A DNA stretch of 64,000 nt from a virus: the IMG/VR virus record IMGVR_UViG_3300034073_004910, positions 30,403 to 94,402 of that record; one strand, written 5' to 3'. Shown one piece after another: positions 19,611-26,844 of this stretch. Within the stretch, counting starts at the first letter, position 1, and the number at the start of each line of letters is the position of its first letter. The position numbers and the translations under genes are program-made. The notes beneath the pieces are model-generated. The model ran no database searches, was not told the origin of the DNA, and saw only the letters and a program-made list of their open reading frames with translations.

Positions 19611-19952
19611 CTAGCTTTGGGCCTTTATGCTTGCATGTTTCTCCAGTATTGCTTTTTCCAGCAGTTGAAGTTCCAGCTTAGGAGCTTTTTCTAGTCCTTG
19701 AATACGCTCTGGGTTGAGGTTCAACAACCCCGCCAGGCGTGCAATAATCTCCTTTTTGGTTTCTGGTAGCTCGCCTCGCTTATTGAGATACCGCGTCTTT
19801 TCATACACTCCTTCTCTTGCTAGCTTGCCGATGATGCTTTTTTCGCTCTTGGAATAGCGGTCCGCCAGCTCCTCAATAGCACGCCTCTTGTTCTCACTCG
19901 CCACATAAAACGATACGATCTCATTAGTAATTTCTAGGTTGTAATTGCTCAT
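19611..19952 (-). CDS. KSIIxKLxREGVY-family putative DNA-binding protein, copy 1
   Basis: This 113-residue protein carries AIEELADRYSKSEKSIIGKL-AREGVYEK, then ETKKEIIARLAGLLNLNPER and GLEKAPKLELQLLEKAI. The first block looks like a helix-turn-helix (ELA...S.KSIIGKL) and is shared with three other proteins in this window (21279, 24231, 28665). The C-terminal block recurs as LEKA.K..L..L. A transcription-regulator role is inferred. It is followed by the ORF-free interval. Confidence 0.6.
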   Translation of the reverse strand: MSNYNLEITNEIVSFYVASENKRRAIEELADRYSKSEKSIIGKLAREGVYEKTRYLNKRGELPETKKEIIARLAGLLNLNPERIQGLEKAPKLELQLLEKAILEKHASIKAQS

Positions 19953-20167
19953 AAACTCAACTCCAATTGATAGGGTTCAGACAGCCGCACGTCGCAGTTT
20001 TTAATCATGGTTGAAAAAATACTGTCGTAGTTGTGAACTTCAACGGCCAGCTCGATGTTGTAGTGATCTATAATTTCTACAAGAGCTGCGATTTTAGTTT
20101 CACTTTCCGCTAATCGAGCCAGATAAGATTCTCTCGAAGTATTAGTGATAGGAAATTGTACGATCAT
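19949..20167 (-). CDS. small protein, 72 aa, unknown
   Basis: Begins MIVQFPITNTSRESYLARLA and is helical through ESETKIAALVEIIDHYNIEL. ATGA overlap with the downstream KSIIxKL-family gene suggests coupling. Its start lies 19 bases from the terminator of the noncoding RNA unit. No family is recognised. Confidence 0.55.
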   Translation of the reverse strand: MIVQFPITNTSRESYLARLAESETKIAALVEIIDHYNIELAVEVHNYDSIFSTMIKNCDVRLSEPYQLELSL

Positions 20168-20185
20168 ATTTACTCCAATAAAAAA

Positions 20186-20466
20186 CCCCGCAGAAGTTTC
20201 CCTCTGCGGGGTTGTATTCTGAGTAGCTCCCCGCTGCTCTCAGATTGAAAGTTTTACACTTTCTCCCGTACCTACGCTATTCATTCCAGAGTAGCGTCGC
20301 TATTTTATAGTAGCTTAGTAATTCGCTACTTGCAGCAATTCGGTCCTGAAAGGACCAAACCCCGCTGGGGTTTTAAATAGAGCTTAAATCTAACAATTTA
20401 AGATATTTTGCGCTGAAAGCGCACAACCCCGCTGAAGTTTGTGTTAACATGTAACTCAACTTCAGA
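20186..20466 (-). ncRNA. ORF-free transcription unit with multiple hairpins
   Basis: A perfect minus-strand promoter (20473-20501) is followed by hairpins CTGAAGTT/AACTTCAG, TGCGC-TTTCA-GCGCA, TTAAAT/ATTTAA, AACCCC/GGGGTT and GGTCC-TTTCA-GGACC. It ends in a terminator (ACCCCGCAGA/TCTGCGGGGT plus T-run, 20212-20186). The module CAGCGGGGTT + NNNNN-TTTCA-NNNNN appears twice. No reading frame with a ribosome site is present, so a structured RNA of about 280 nt is the simplest reading. Confidence 0.65.
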
Positions 20467-20472
20467 AAATAC

Positions 20473-20501
20473 ATTATAGAGCACTTGAGCTAGAATGTCA
20501 A
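20473..20501 (-). promoter_or_regulatory. consensus promoter of the hairpin RNA unit
   Basis: TTGACA (20501-20496), 17 bp, TATAAT (20478-20473) on the minus strand, starting four bases after the stop of the 20505-20675 gene. Confidence 0.85.
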
Positions 20502-20504
20502 CAA

Positions 20505-20675
20505 CTATTTTTCAATTGCTGCTAACTTCTGGGCTACTTGAACCGCCTCAATGTAAAGTGGATGCCCACGATGTTTAATCGCTTCGTTTCTTAGAAACCA
20601 GCGAGCATTGAGAGGAGTACCCTCTTGGCGGTTCTCAGGAACACCTAGCTTTTTCATTATGCTTGCAAAAGTCAT
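20505..20675 (-). CDS. small basic protein, 56 aa
   Basis: ATG 20675 overlaps the stop of the upstream gene (ATGA). It encodes MTFASIMKKLGVPENRQEGT then PLNARWFLRNEAIKHRGHPL, ending in an Ala/Gln helix. A compact basic helical protein, possibly DNA-binding by composition only. No family is recognised. Confidence 0.5.
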   Translation of the reverse strand: MTFASIMKKLGVPENRQEGTPLNARWFLRNEAIKHRGHPLYIEAVQVAQKLAAIEK

Positions 20676-20926
20676 GTTTCTGATCTCCGCTGTCGAAGAT
20701 CCTCAAGAGCTACGCGAAACATTTCTTTTTCCAGCGTCATGAGCGTGCTTTCGTAAATTACGGCTACGTCAGCTAACGCAGAAAAAAGTTCTGCATCAGT
20801 AAACTCGCCTTGAATTCCACAGTGCTCTTTCATCTCAGAAACTTCCAAAAGAGAGGCAACAACGCAGCCGTTACGATCTTCCCAAGATTGAAGTTCCCGC
20901 CATTTTTGTTTTGCTTTAATATTCAT
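20672..20926 (-). CDS. small helical protein, 84 aa
   Basis: Begins MNIKAKQKWRELQSWEDRNG and continues as charged helices (LMTLEKEMFRVALEDLRQRR). Overlaps both neighbours by four bases. No family is recognised. Confidence 0.52.
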   Translation of the reverse strand: MNIKAKQKWRELQSWEDRNGCVVASLLEVSEMKEHCGIQGEFTDAELFSALADVAVIYESTLMTLEKEMFRVALEDLRQRRSET

Positions 20927-21141
20927 GCCTTAGGACTCCGCACCAAATAATAGGTATTGTTTTCGATGTAACAGCCGTAGTCGTGTTTTACACGAAGATA
21001 GAAAATTGCATTTTCTGTTCGTCCATGTACGAAAGCTACTGGACCTTTCCAGCATTCTTCAAAGAAGTCATTGCTTTCGCGTACAAAATGACAAATTCGT
21101 AGTTGAAGTAGAGCTGCTGCTCTGCTTTTCCACTCGTACAT
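20923..21141 (-). CDS. small protein, 72 aa, unknown
   Basis: Begins MYEWKSRAAALLQLRICHFV and has a beta-rich second half (NAIFYLRVKHDYGCYIENNT). GGAG precedes ATG 21141. It is first of a three-gene coupled set that ends at the RNA promoter. Confidence 0.52.
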   Translation of the reverse strand: MYEWKSRAAALLQLRICHFVRESNDFFEECWKGPVAFVHGRTENAIFYLRVKHDYGCYIENNTYYLVRSPKA

Positions 21142-21259
21142 TGTTGCACTCCTTGAAATACAAAAGTCGCCCCTCTCCCGCGCTTTTGTTGACTTTCCAC
21201 ACTTGTTGAAAGTCTTACCGCACTTCTATGCGAGATCAGCGTTGCGCTGCTCGTAAGAA

Positions 21260-21280
21260 GAGGAAGCTTTGCACTTCCTC
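21260..21280 (-). terminator. hairpin after the copy-2 regulator gene
   Basis: GAGGAAG pairs with CTTCCTC across a 7-nt loop. On the minus strand it follows the gene at 21279-21617 and is followed by TTCTT. Between here and 21142 I see a second hairpin (GACTTTC/GAAAGTC near 21193) and no gene. Confidence 0.6.
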
Positions 21281-21617
21281 AGACCTGACCAACTGCCGCA
21301 ACTTTAAGCTCTTCGAGCTTACGATACAAGCGAATCAGGTCAATTTTGCTTGCCTTGCCGAAGGATTCTACAGGAAAACCCAGAGTACCTTCGATCATGG
21401 AGACAAGCATTTCTTTGCGTACCGGGAGCTCCCCAGTCTTGGTGAGACGAGGCTGCTTCCGGTAAACACCTTCACGAGAAAGCTTAGCAATGATCGACTT
21501 TACAGGTCGATTCATTTCTTCTGCAAGCTCCTGAACCGTCTGAAGATTGGGTTCAGCCGAATAGCGCTCTACCATGTGAGCCACCATTTCGCTCGTGTAG
21601 TTCGTTGCTTCTTTCAT
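21279..21617 (-). CDS. KSIIxKLxREGVY-family putative DNA-binding protein, copy 2
   Basis: I chose the ATG at 21617 (MKEATNYTSEMVAHMVERYS) because GAGGGA precedes it. The core VQELAEEMNRPVKSIIAKLS-REGVYRK and the C-terminal FGKASKIDLIRLYRKLEELK match copies 1, 3 and 4. Two upstream leftward promoters (21644-21673 and 21749-21777) give it a long leader of about 100 nt from the distal one. Regulator role inferred. Confidence 0.62.
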   Translation of the reverse strand: MKEATNYTSEMVAHMVERYSAEPNLQTVQELAEEMNRPVKSIIAKLSREGVYRKQPRLTKTGELPVRKEMLVSMIEGTLGFPVESFGKASKIDLIRLYRKLEELKVAAVGQV

Positions 21618-21643
21618 TTGCTTTTCCCTCATTTCGAAAAACT

Positions 21644-21673
21644 ATTATACAGGCAATCGAGGTGAAAAATCAA
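21644..21673 (-). promoter_or_regulatory. proximal promoter of regulator copy 2
   Basis: TTGATT (21673-21668), 18 bp, TATAAT (21649-21644) on the minus strand, directly upstream of the copy-2 gene. Confidence 0.6.
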
Positions 21674-21748
21674 GTACTATTTTTTTAATCCTTGGAGCTG
21701 CTTGCTGAATAAAAATTGGTACTTGCTTTCCCGCCGAATTGAGAAACT

Positions 21749-21777
21749 ATTATGCGCTCACCAAGCAGTAAAGTCAA
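21749..21777 (-). promoter_or_regulatory. distal promoter of regulator copy 2
   Basis: TTGACT (21777-21772), 17 bp, CATAAT (21754-21749) on the minus strand, just after the 25-aa membrane gene. Confidence 0.68.
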
Positions 21778-21780
21778 GAG

Positions 21781-21858
21781 TCATTTTTCGATTGTAAACA
21801 AAATGTACAGACCAATGACAAGTGCTGCTAGCATTGCAAAATCCATAAGAAACTGCAT
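21781..21858 (-). CDS. tiny membrane protein, 25 aa
   Basis: ATG 21858 overlaps the upstream stop (TAATG). It encodes MQFLMDFAMLAALVIGLYIL and one membrane helix with the end FTIEK. The stop is next to the -35 of the following promoter. Similar coupled one-helix peptides recur in this genome. Confidence 0.45.
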   Translation of the reverse strand: MQFLMDFAMLAALVIGLYILFTIEK

Positions 21859-22142
21859 TAGGTACTCCCAGTTACAATTGCATTGTGAATGTCTAGAAAA
21901 CCTGCTTCTTGTGCAAGACCGTATGCAGAGCGATCAAAACCAAAAACATTATACAGCACATGCCGATAACTGCCTTGATCGACAATTTCACCCTGATGAA
22001 TACGTCGAATAACAGCACAAAACAATGCCAGTTGATCTTCTTTCGAAAAAGAATTCCAAAATTCTTCTTGCTTTTGAATTACAGCAGGCCGTCGAGCTTC
22101 GTAGCTTTGTTGAAGTGCATAAAAAAATTCAATGTTTTCCAT
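21858..22142 (-). CDS. unknown protein, 94 aa
   Basis: Begins MENIEFFYALQQSYEARRPA and has EFWNSFSKEDQLALFCAVIR, then YRHVLYNVFGFDRSAYGLAQ. Helical with conserved aromatics. It is directly joined to the 22142-22498 gene. No function is recognised. Confidence 0.57.
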   Translation of the reverse strand: MENIEFFYALQQSYEARRPAVIQKQEEFWNSFSKEDQLALFCAVIRRIHQGEIVDQGSYRHVLYNVFGFDRSAYGLAQEAGFLDIHNAIVTGST

Positions 22143-22498
22143 TAAATAAACTCCCGTCCTCGAAAACTATAGCCTTCTGCGTCGATCCAATCCTGCACAC
22201 TCATACCAACTTCATTGAGAGAAATATTTTTTATGCCGTCTTCAGAAACATAGTTTGGAGATTTATACGTTTCAACGTAGTTTACAAACCAGGAGTAAGT
22301 AACTCGATCTCCAAACTCATCATAAATTTGTTCGTTCTTAAGAAACTCTTTCCACTCCTGCCACGACTCTAGCTTTTCGTGAGTGTACCCACGAAAAATA
22401 AACGCATGACCAAATGCCGCAACACCGATATGATAAAGTTCATCAAATCGCTTGCAGCATTTACAGAAGTTGTTCCCTGTGTAATAATTAACTTTCAT
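22142..22498 (-). CDS. conserved phage protein with CxxC (ELYHIG type), 118 aa
   Basis: The N-terminus NYYTGNNFCKCCKRFDELYH-IGVAAFGHAFIFRGY follows a pattern frequent in phage small proteins (N.C..C.R.....HIG....G..F). It is followed by a W/E-rich helix (ESWQEWKEFL). The Cys pair may bind zinc with the following His. Function is unknown. It overlaps the winged-helix-like gene by 11 nt. Confidence 0.6.
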   Translation of the reverse strand: MKVNYYTGNNFCKCCKRFDELYHIGVAAFGHAFIFRGYTHEKLESWQEWKEFLKNEQIYDEFGDRVTYSWFVNYVETYKSPNYVSEDGIKNISLNEVGMSVQDWIDAEGYSFRGREFI

Positions 22499-22784
22499 TA
22501 TTCATTCCCTCTGCAAACGCTTCATAACCTTTTTGCGTCAATACAATCGTCTCATCGAAAGACTGTATCAATTCCTTTCGAACAAGAGAGCTGCAAACTC
22601 CTGAAAGAGCTCTTCCTTCCAGACCAGAAGGATATTTTGCATCATTGATACAATTCGTCCAGACTTCTGCATTTGCTTCTTCGTAGCAAGTAGGAATTCC
22701 GTAGTTCATGTGATTGAAACAATTCGTTGCAATCGCACGAAGAACTGCAAACTCTTTATTCGTTAGATTCATTTTCTTCGACAT
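22488..22784 (-). CDS. small winged-helix-like phage protein, 98 aa
   Basis: The sequence LTNKEFAVLRAIATNCFNHM ... GRALSGVCSSLVRKELIQSF-DETIVLTQKGYEAF matches a common phage layout (LT.KE..VL.AI ... GV.SSL..K.L ... LT..G), which resembles MarR-like winged helices. An alternative start ATG 22772 (MNLTNKEF) fits better with the upstream gene. Likely small DNA-binding regulator, not proven. Confidence 0.6.
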   Translation of the reverse strand: MSKKMNLTNKEFAVLRAIATNCFNHMNYGIPTCYEEANAEVWTNCINDAKYPSGLEGRALSGVCSSLVRKELIQSFDETIVLTQKGYEAFAEGMNNES

Positions 22785-22950
22785 TCCACATACGAATATA
22801 GTTTAGTGCAAATGCGACTTGATTAGCAGGATAACCACTATCCAACAGAAAAATTCTCAGATCTGGATCTTTTTGAGAATTCCAGATCTTAGGAAAACCA
22901 AATCTCCAGCCTTCTGGTGGGTCTATCCAAACTTTACCGTAATTATACAT
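22756..22950 (-). CDS. conserved phage protein (DPPEGWRFGFPK), 64 aa
   Basis: ATG 22950 (MYNYGKVWIDPPEGWRFGFP) has GAGGA upstream. The VW(I/V)DPPEGWRFGFPK(I/V)W block followed by a GYP is a well conserved small protein of T4-like and other large phages with no known activity. It overlaps the next gene by 29 nt. Confidence 0.72.
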   Translation of the reverse strand: MYNYGKVWIDPPEGWRFGFPKIWNSQKDPDLRIFLLDSGYPANQVAFALNYIRMWNVEENESNE

Positions 22951-22951
22951 T

Positions 22952-23242
22952 TCAGTAATCCTCGTTATCTCGACCGGTCGTACCCCAGGAAACTGGACCA
23001 TATGCAGTCGACTTAATGCTGTTGTAGAGAATCACTCGCCATGCGTCGTAGTATGCTTGAGTCGAATTGTCAAACTCCTCCAAATCGTCTTCGGTAGGAG
23101 GGGGCAGTTCTTCAAAGGCTTCTTCTGCCATGATCACAGCTTGCTCATAACCATAATCTTCTGCATCTTCACGCGAACACGCCGAGATGACAAGCTCGTA
23201 GTCTTTGTTGTAGATTCCATAATTAACGAGGTACCTAGGCAT
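22952..23242 (-). CDS. unknown acidic protein, 96 aa
   Basis: ATG 23242 (MPRYLVNYGIYNKDYELVIS) follows GGAGAGC and is preferred to ATG 23278. A strand-helix N-terminus (RYLVNYGIYNKDYELVISAC, EDAEDYGYEQA) is followed by acidic DEE-rich helices. It is the first gene after the 23290-23318 promoter. No family is recognised. Confidence 0.57.
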   Translation of the reverse strand: MPRYLVNYGIYNKDYELVISACSREDAEDYGYEQAVIMAEEAFEELPPPTEDDLEEFDNSTQAYYDAWRVILYNSIKSTAYGPVSWGTTGRDNEDY

Positions 23243-23289
23243 GTATGCTCTCCATTTGTGATTGCAAGCTTTTTCCAAATTCGAAAAGT

Positions 23290-23318
23290 ATTATAGGTTC
23301 ATTGGGTCGCAAAGTCAA
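23290..23318 (-). promoter_or_regulatory. sigma70-type promoter of the 22-23-kb operon
   Basis: TTGACT (23318-23313), 17 bp, TATAAT (23295-23290) on the minus strand. Confidence 0.8.
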
Positions 23319-23319
23319 G

Positions 23320-24014
23320 AGAGAAATTCGGTTTCCTAAGGATTCGATTGAGCAAAATTTTCGGGGCCCAGCAAATTTTGTCAACTACTTTTTTATAATT
23401 TGGACAAAATTTTCCCCAAAATTGTATAAAACCGGATTAAATTCCTGCAATTCCACGGACCCCGCTCCGGGGGCCGGAAAAAATTGGGGTAATTTGTGCG
23501 GGGTCGGTGCAAGCCGAGTCGGGGTTTGTGCAAATTACTGCAAATTAGTGCACCCGCCCGGGCGGTTGTAAAAAGACTAGCAAAAGCAACTCGGTGGAGC
23601 AAATAAAAAATTTGACTTGACAAATAGGGGGTGCGAAAAGTATAATGGGCGCGCGCAAGTGCAGCGCAATTTGCATTGCTTTTGCACTTGGGCGCGGAAA
23701 ATATTGCATTGATTTTGCACTTGCTGGTCGGCGCGCGGGTTCAAGCGGGGTTGGAAAGCAAAACGGGGTTGCTGCAAATTTATTGATAATTAGTGCAAAT
23801 TGGTGCACCCGCCCGGGCACTCGTAAATTTAGTACTTGACATCGCTTTCGCACTTGGGCGCAGGCTCGCTGCAAATTTTTTTCTTCAAAAAAATTTTTTT
23901 AAGTGCAAAAAACTTGACTAAAGTACAAAAATGCAGCAAATTCAGCAGCATACGTAGATTTAGTACTTGCATCGCTTTTGCACTTGGGCGCAGGAGGCGC
24001 CGGGGGTTGAATGG
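23320..24014. other. ORF-free, repeat-rich intergenic region with a rightward promoter
   Basis: No frame here has a credible ribosome site. Repeats include (T)TGCACTTGGGCGC three times (about 23686, 23850, 23978) and GTGCACCCGCCCGGGC twice. A rightward promoter TTGACA (23617), 18 bp, TATAAT (23641) is followed by GGGCGCGC and a hairpin CAAGTGCA/TGCACTTG. It resembles a degraded or ancestral form of the promoter cassettes to the right. Confidence 0.6.
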
Positions 24015-24119
24015 GCAGGTAGCTTGCCGCCGGGGGGTTGAATGGGCAGGTGGGTTGACGAAATCGGGGGCAATGGCAGGTAGCTTGCGCAAACCCCGCC
24101 CGATGAGCAAGAAACTTGA
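24015..24119. repeat. phased dyad array A (four sites)
   Basis: Sites with the form GCA(A/G)G-N3-(C/G)TTG(C/A) begin at 24015, 24046, 24076 and 24107, that is every 30-31 bp, about three helical turns. The same dyad recurs at 29.5-29.75 kb and in each promoter cassette. Confidence 0.7.
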
Positions 24120-24230
24120 CGAACGCCCCCAGGCGGCAAATGCGAATGAGAATCATTCGCATTTCCGGCGCAATGTTATAACATACCATTGAGCGAGTAA
24201 ATGAAGGGGCGCTCGTCGCGCCCCAGTCAT

Positions 24231-24551
24231 CTATCGAGCGATCGCTTCGAGCAACCGTTCGAGTGACACCTTACTTGCCTTTTCCAGCCCATCCAGACTG
24301 TTAGCGGCCAGACTCAATGCCTGCTCAATTCGGTCTACCGTGACTTCCTTGGAAGCAACCGGCTTTCCATCCTTACGAACCCGTTCGAGTTTTTGGTAGG
24401 GAATTCCTTCCCGAATCGCTTTTGCGATGATGCTTTTGACTTTCGCATCAAACTGCTCTGCCAGCCCTTCTACCTTTTCAAGGTTGAGCGGGGCCGCATC
24501 GCGCATCGCGGTCAGAAGGGTCGGGTTAAACGTGCTAGCTTTCTCTGCCAT
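24231..24551 (-). CDS. KSIIAKxIREG-family putative DNA-binding protein, copy 3
   Basis: This 106-residue protein begins MAEKASTFNPTLLTAMRDAA and carries EGLAEQFDAKVKSIIAKAIR-EGIPYQK, then SKEVTVDRIEQAL and GLEKASKVSLERLLEAIAR. It is almost identical to copy 4 (28665-28985), with three visible differences. Flanking DNA is also duplicated, including a GGGGCGC/GCGCCCC terminator-like hairpin after the stop. Codon use is GC-richer than in copies 1 and 2. Regulator role is inferred from the helix-turn-helix-like core. Confidence 0.62.
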   Translation of the reverse strand: MAEKASTFNPTLLTAMRDAAPLNLEKVEGLAEQFDAKVKSIIAKAIREGIPYQKLERVRKDGKPVASKEVTVDRIEQALSLAANSLDGLEKASKVSLERLLEAIAR

Positions 24552-24671
24552 TTTGGCTTCCTCTTTTGGCTCGCTGGCCTATCCAGCGAATGAGAGAATT
24601 ATACGCCCATCGAGCCGAAAAGGAAAGAACTCTTTTTCATATCGCTGGCCGTTTTCATGCGAAAAAATTCC

Positions 24672-24815
24672 TTGACAAGCGCAGCGCGCTTGTGATAAAA
24701 TCGGCGCGGCTATTGTCAAGTAAGTTGACAATTCGCCCCCAGGCGCCAAATGCGAATGAGAATCAATCGCATTTGGCAAGCAAAAAATAAGGCGTTATAA
24801 CGCCTTATTTTAAAT
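24672..24815 (+). ncRNA. rightward promoter cassette 1 with terminator (short RNA)
   Basis: TTGACA (24672-24677), 18 bp, TAAAAT (24696-24701), then GGCGCGG, a dyad TTGTCAA-GTAAG-TTGACAA (24713-24731), an AAATGCGA-rich imperfect hairpin, and a terminator AAATAAGGCGTT/AACGCCTTATTT with T-run (24786-24814). The RNA would be about 105 nt with no frame. The UP-like sequence TTTTCATATCGCTGGCCG precedes it. The gap to 24922 holds nothing else I can support. Confidence 0.62.
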
Positions 24816-24922
24816 ATGCATCCTCGTATGTATCAAATATAAACGCGCATTCTAGCAGAAGATTTATTATTAGCGGGTTTAGGCAAATTAGCCTAAACCC
24901 TTCTACCAGTTCCATCATATTA

Positions 24923-25594
24923 TTATGCCGCCTTTTGAACAATACGCCACGGATTAGGCGTTATTACATTGTAGGGAACCTTGCGCTTATGCTTGAAACA
25001 TTCTGCAAGAATTTCCGTTTCGATAATAGCGTCCGACAATGCAGTATGATCCTCGATAAAGTCATGATTACCGGAAATAAAACGATAGGCAAACTCTGCA
25101 CCAGTCTTAATATTACCCTTAGCAGAAACCCAACCGCTATTCTGAGCGAGTTTAATGTAAGACTTTTTGTTGAGTCTTACTTCGCAAGCAAAACGCCAGA
25201 TATCGAGTTCACGAATATCGGACGAAAACAGCGGAGCGGTATTATATTGTTCGCCCATGTTACGCAATACACGTTCATCGAATCCCAGATTATAAGCGGC
25301 TACAGTATCAATCTTATAATCAATCGCAAGATTGCGAATAGTATTAGATACCGTTTCCCATGATTCCATCTTAACAGTACCGTCGTTCAGCATGGGGGCG
25401 TAGTGCGTGAACATCTTGCGAGCGTAGAATGCGCCCATCATTCGTTCCGCATTCGTGAATACTTCGCGCACCAGTGCATTGTACTGGTGAACAATGTTAC
25501 CCTGACGATCAGTAATCGTAAGGCCAACGTCGTAAACGTGACCGTTCAGGTCGCACGTTTCGGTATCGAGAACCATAATCATTTGCTTTGCCAT
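24923..25594 (-). CDS. DnaQ-like DEDDh 3'-5' exonuclease
   Basis: ATG 25594 (MAKQMIMVLDTETCDLNGHV) is chosen, because the upstream extension crosses the promoter. Exonuclease motifs are Exo I LDTET, Exo II AAYNLGFDERVL and Exo III EDHTALSDA, the DEDDh set (D, E, D, H, D). The 223-residue size fits stand-alone RNase T/DnaQ-like enzymes. It may trim DNA or RNA ends. It has its own TTGACA/TATAGT promoter. Confidence 0.82.
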   Translation of the reverse strand: MAKQMIMVLDTETCDLNGHVYDVGLTITDRQGNIVHQYNALVREVFTNAERMMGAFYARKMFTHYAPMLNDGTVKMESWETVSNTIRNLAIDYKIDTVAAYNLGFDERVLRNMGEQYNTAPLFSSDIRELDIWRFACEVRLNKKSYIKLAQNSGWVSAKGNIKTGAEFAYRFISGNHDFIEDHTALSDAIIETEILAECFKHKRKVPYNVITPNPWRIVQKAA

Positions 25595-25625
25595 CTTCGC
25601 GAACCCTTGCTGTGAGTGAGAACCT

Positions 25626-25654
25626 ACTATACTCAACGCCGAACCGGCTGTCAA
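25626..25654 (-). promoter_or_regulatory. promoter of the exonuclease gene
   Basis: TTGACA (25654-25649), 17 bp, TATAGT (25631-25626) on the minus strand. Its -35 overlaps the stop region of the metallopeptidase gene. Confidence 0.72.
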
Positions 25655-26076
25655 CGGTTTTCGTATCGAAAGACAAAAAATTCCTGCATCGCTCGGGCTT
25701 CCATTTCCCAAGGGGCGAGCCAATAGTCTAAATCCGTTTCGTTGGAATAAACCTTGCCTTTATATAAAACCTTATCGTTTGCAATATCTTGCAATTCTCC
25801 TTTTACCCATTGTTTAATATGCGTCATTTCATGCGCTACTAATTCCATTAGTCGCTGTTCTGACAACATAAGTTCTTCATTAATAATAATAAAGAACAAA
25901 TCGTCATCGCCCCTAAAACATGCAGCATCCGCAGCACCAGAAACAAAATTTTCTATGCAGTCTGCCGATATATCAACGCCAATGTTTTTTGGCAGCTTAT
26001 AAAAGCTTACGCAATCTTTTGCGATAGCTTTCGCAATAGTATTAAAGCGCTTAAAGCCCAAATCAACCTCGATCAT
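25651..26076 (-). CDS. zinc metallopeptidase-like protein (HEMTH)
   Basis: This 141-residue protein contains LMELVAHEMTHIKQWVKGEL, an HExxH zinc-binding helix. A downstream Glu in WLAPWEMEARAMQEF could be the third ligand (gluzincin-like arrangement E..EA). Similar small phage proteins are annotated as SprT-like or peptidase-like. Leader AAGGAACGCGAAAATG is shared with other genes of this region. Promoter TTTACT/TATAAT (17 bp) lies near 26110-26140. Confidence 0.7.
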   Translation of the reverse strand: MIEVDLGFKRFNTIAKAIAKDCVSFYKLPKNIGVDISADCIENFVSGAADAACFRGDDDLFFIIINEELMLSEQRLMELVAHEMTHIKQWVKGELQDIANDKVLYKGKVYSNETDLDYWLAPWEMEARAMQEFFVFRYENR

Positions 26077-26204
26077 TTTCGCGTTCCTTCACAACCAACA
26101 CAGATATTATAGTCTAACGGGGGCCAAAAGTAAACATGAGAATTTCGTTTAGAATCAATGACTTAGATCAACCCGACCTTCGAGTTTTTCAATTTCAGTC
26201 ATAC

Positions 26205-26390
26205 TTACCACACCAAGCGACGTACTTCCGAATCTAGCATCCATTCTTCAATGTAAACTGTTTCTACCATTTTACATTCATTATCGAGTTCAAGAGCCCG
26301 ACATTTCGCTTTTTCGAGGTCAGAATATACTGCTACCGTAACGCGACCGTTCTGCGTACTTTCAAGAACAATACCATACACTACATTCAT
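26205..26390 (-). CDS. DUF7336-like small protein, paralogue 1 (61 aa)
   Basis: Begins MNVVYGIVLESTQNGRVTVA and has VYSDLEKAKCRALEL then ETVYIEEWMLDSE. The (A/G)VYSD..KA ... VYIEEW.(L/M)DS pattern is shared with 27326-27520 and 30522-30710, so a three-member family occurs here. DUF7336-like phage proteins have this plan but no known role. The leader GGAACGCGAAAATG is conserved. Confidence 0.62.
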   Translation of the reverse strand: MNVVYGIVLESTQNGRVTVAVYSDLEKAKCRALELDNECKMVETVYIEEWMLDSEVRRLVW

Positions 26391-26483
26391 TTTCGCGTTC
26401 CTTCATTCGATGACAAGCATTCTAGCGGGTTTCATGCAGCCAGACTAGTGAAAGATTTTCATGGTGCCATGAGAAAAATTCGC

Positions 26484-26586
26484 TTGACAAGTATGGGATG
26501 GGGATGGTATAATTTCGGCGCCATATTGACAAGTAGCTTGTCAATCGCCGAGGCGCCAAATGCGAATGATTCGCATTCGCATTTGC
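26484..26586 (+). promoter_or_regulatory. rightward promoter cassette 2
   Basis: TTGACA (26484-26489), 18 bp, TATAAT (26508-26513), TCGGCGCC, dyad ATTGACAAG-TAG-CTTGTCAAT (26526-26544), GAGGCG, then AATGCGAA-TGA-TTCGCATT. The promoter opposes the genes on both sides, which are minus strand. Confidence 0.65.
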
Positions 26587-26589
26587 CCG

Positions 26590-26844
26590 TTATTGGTAAA
26601 CAATCAACGCCAAAAGCGATGATTGTAAAAAGAACCCTATTCCGTTTGACGTTATATGCAAAAAGTCACGGTTGCCTATTGCGCGAATAAAATAAAGCGC
26701 CAGCCCAGCCCACACCATTAAGACTAATGAAATTTCAGGCAATTTAACATCCTGCCCGTTCAGTATTCCTATCGTAGTGGGAACCGTCGCGCCTTGAATA
26801 AATAGCATACCGAGCCATCCGCAAAATTCGCAAAGGTTTTTCAT
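26590..26844 (-). CDS. SemiSWEET/PQ-loop-like membrane protein (84 aa)
   Basis: Three predicted membrane segments: FCGWLGMLFIQGATVPTTIG, LVLMVWAGLALYFIRAI and ITSNGIGFFLQSSLLALIVY. The order of a Pro-containing first helix, PEISL between helices 1 and 2, W.GL.LY.I in helix 2 and N-containing helix 3 is the plan of bacterial SemiSWEET (MtN3/PQ-loop) sugar transporters of similar size. A transporter in a phage would be unusual. Identity is by pattern only. Confidence 0.5.
   Translation of the reverse strand: MKNLCEFCGWLGMLFIQGATVPTTIGILNGQDVKLPEISLVLMVWAGLALYFIRAIGNRDFLHITSNGIGFFLQSSLLALIVYQ

Noticed and set aside
23245-24192. Several 60-118-residue frames on both strands
   Set aside because: They fall in the GC-rich repeat region, have no ribosome sites and have compositions dictated by the repeats.
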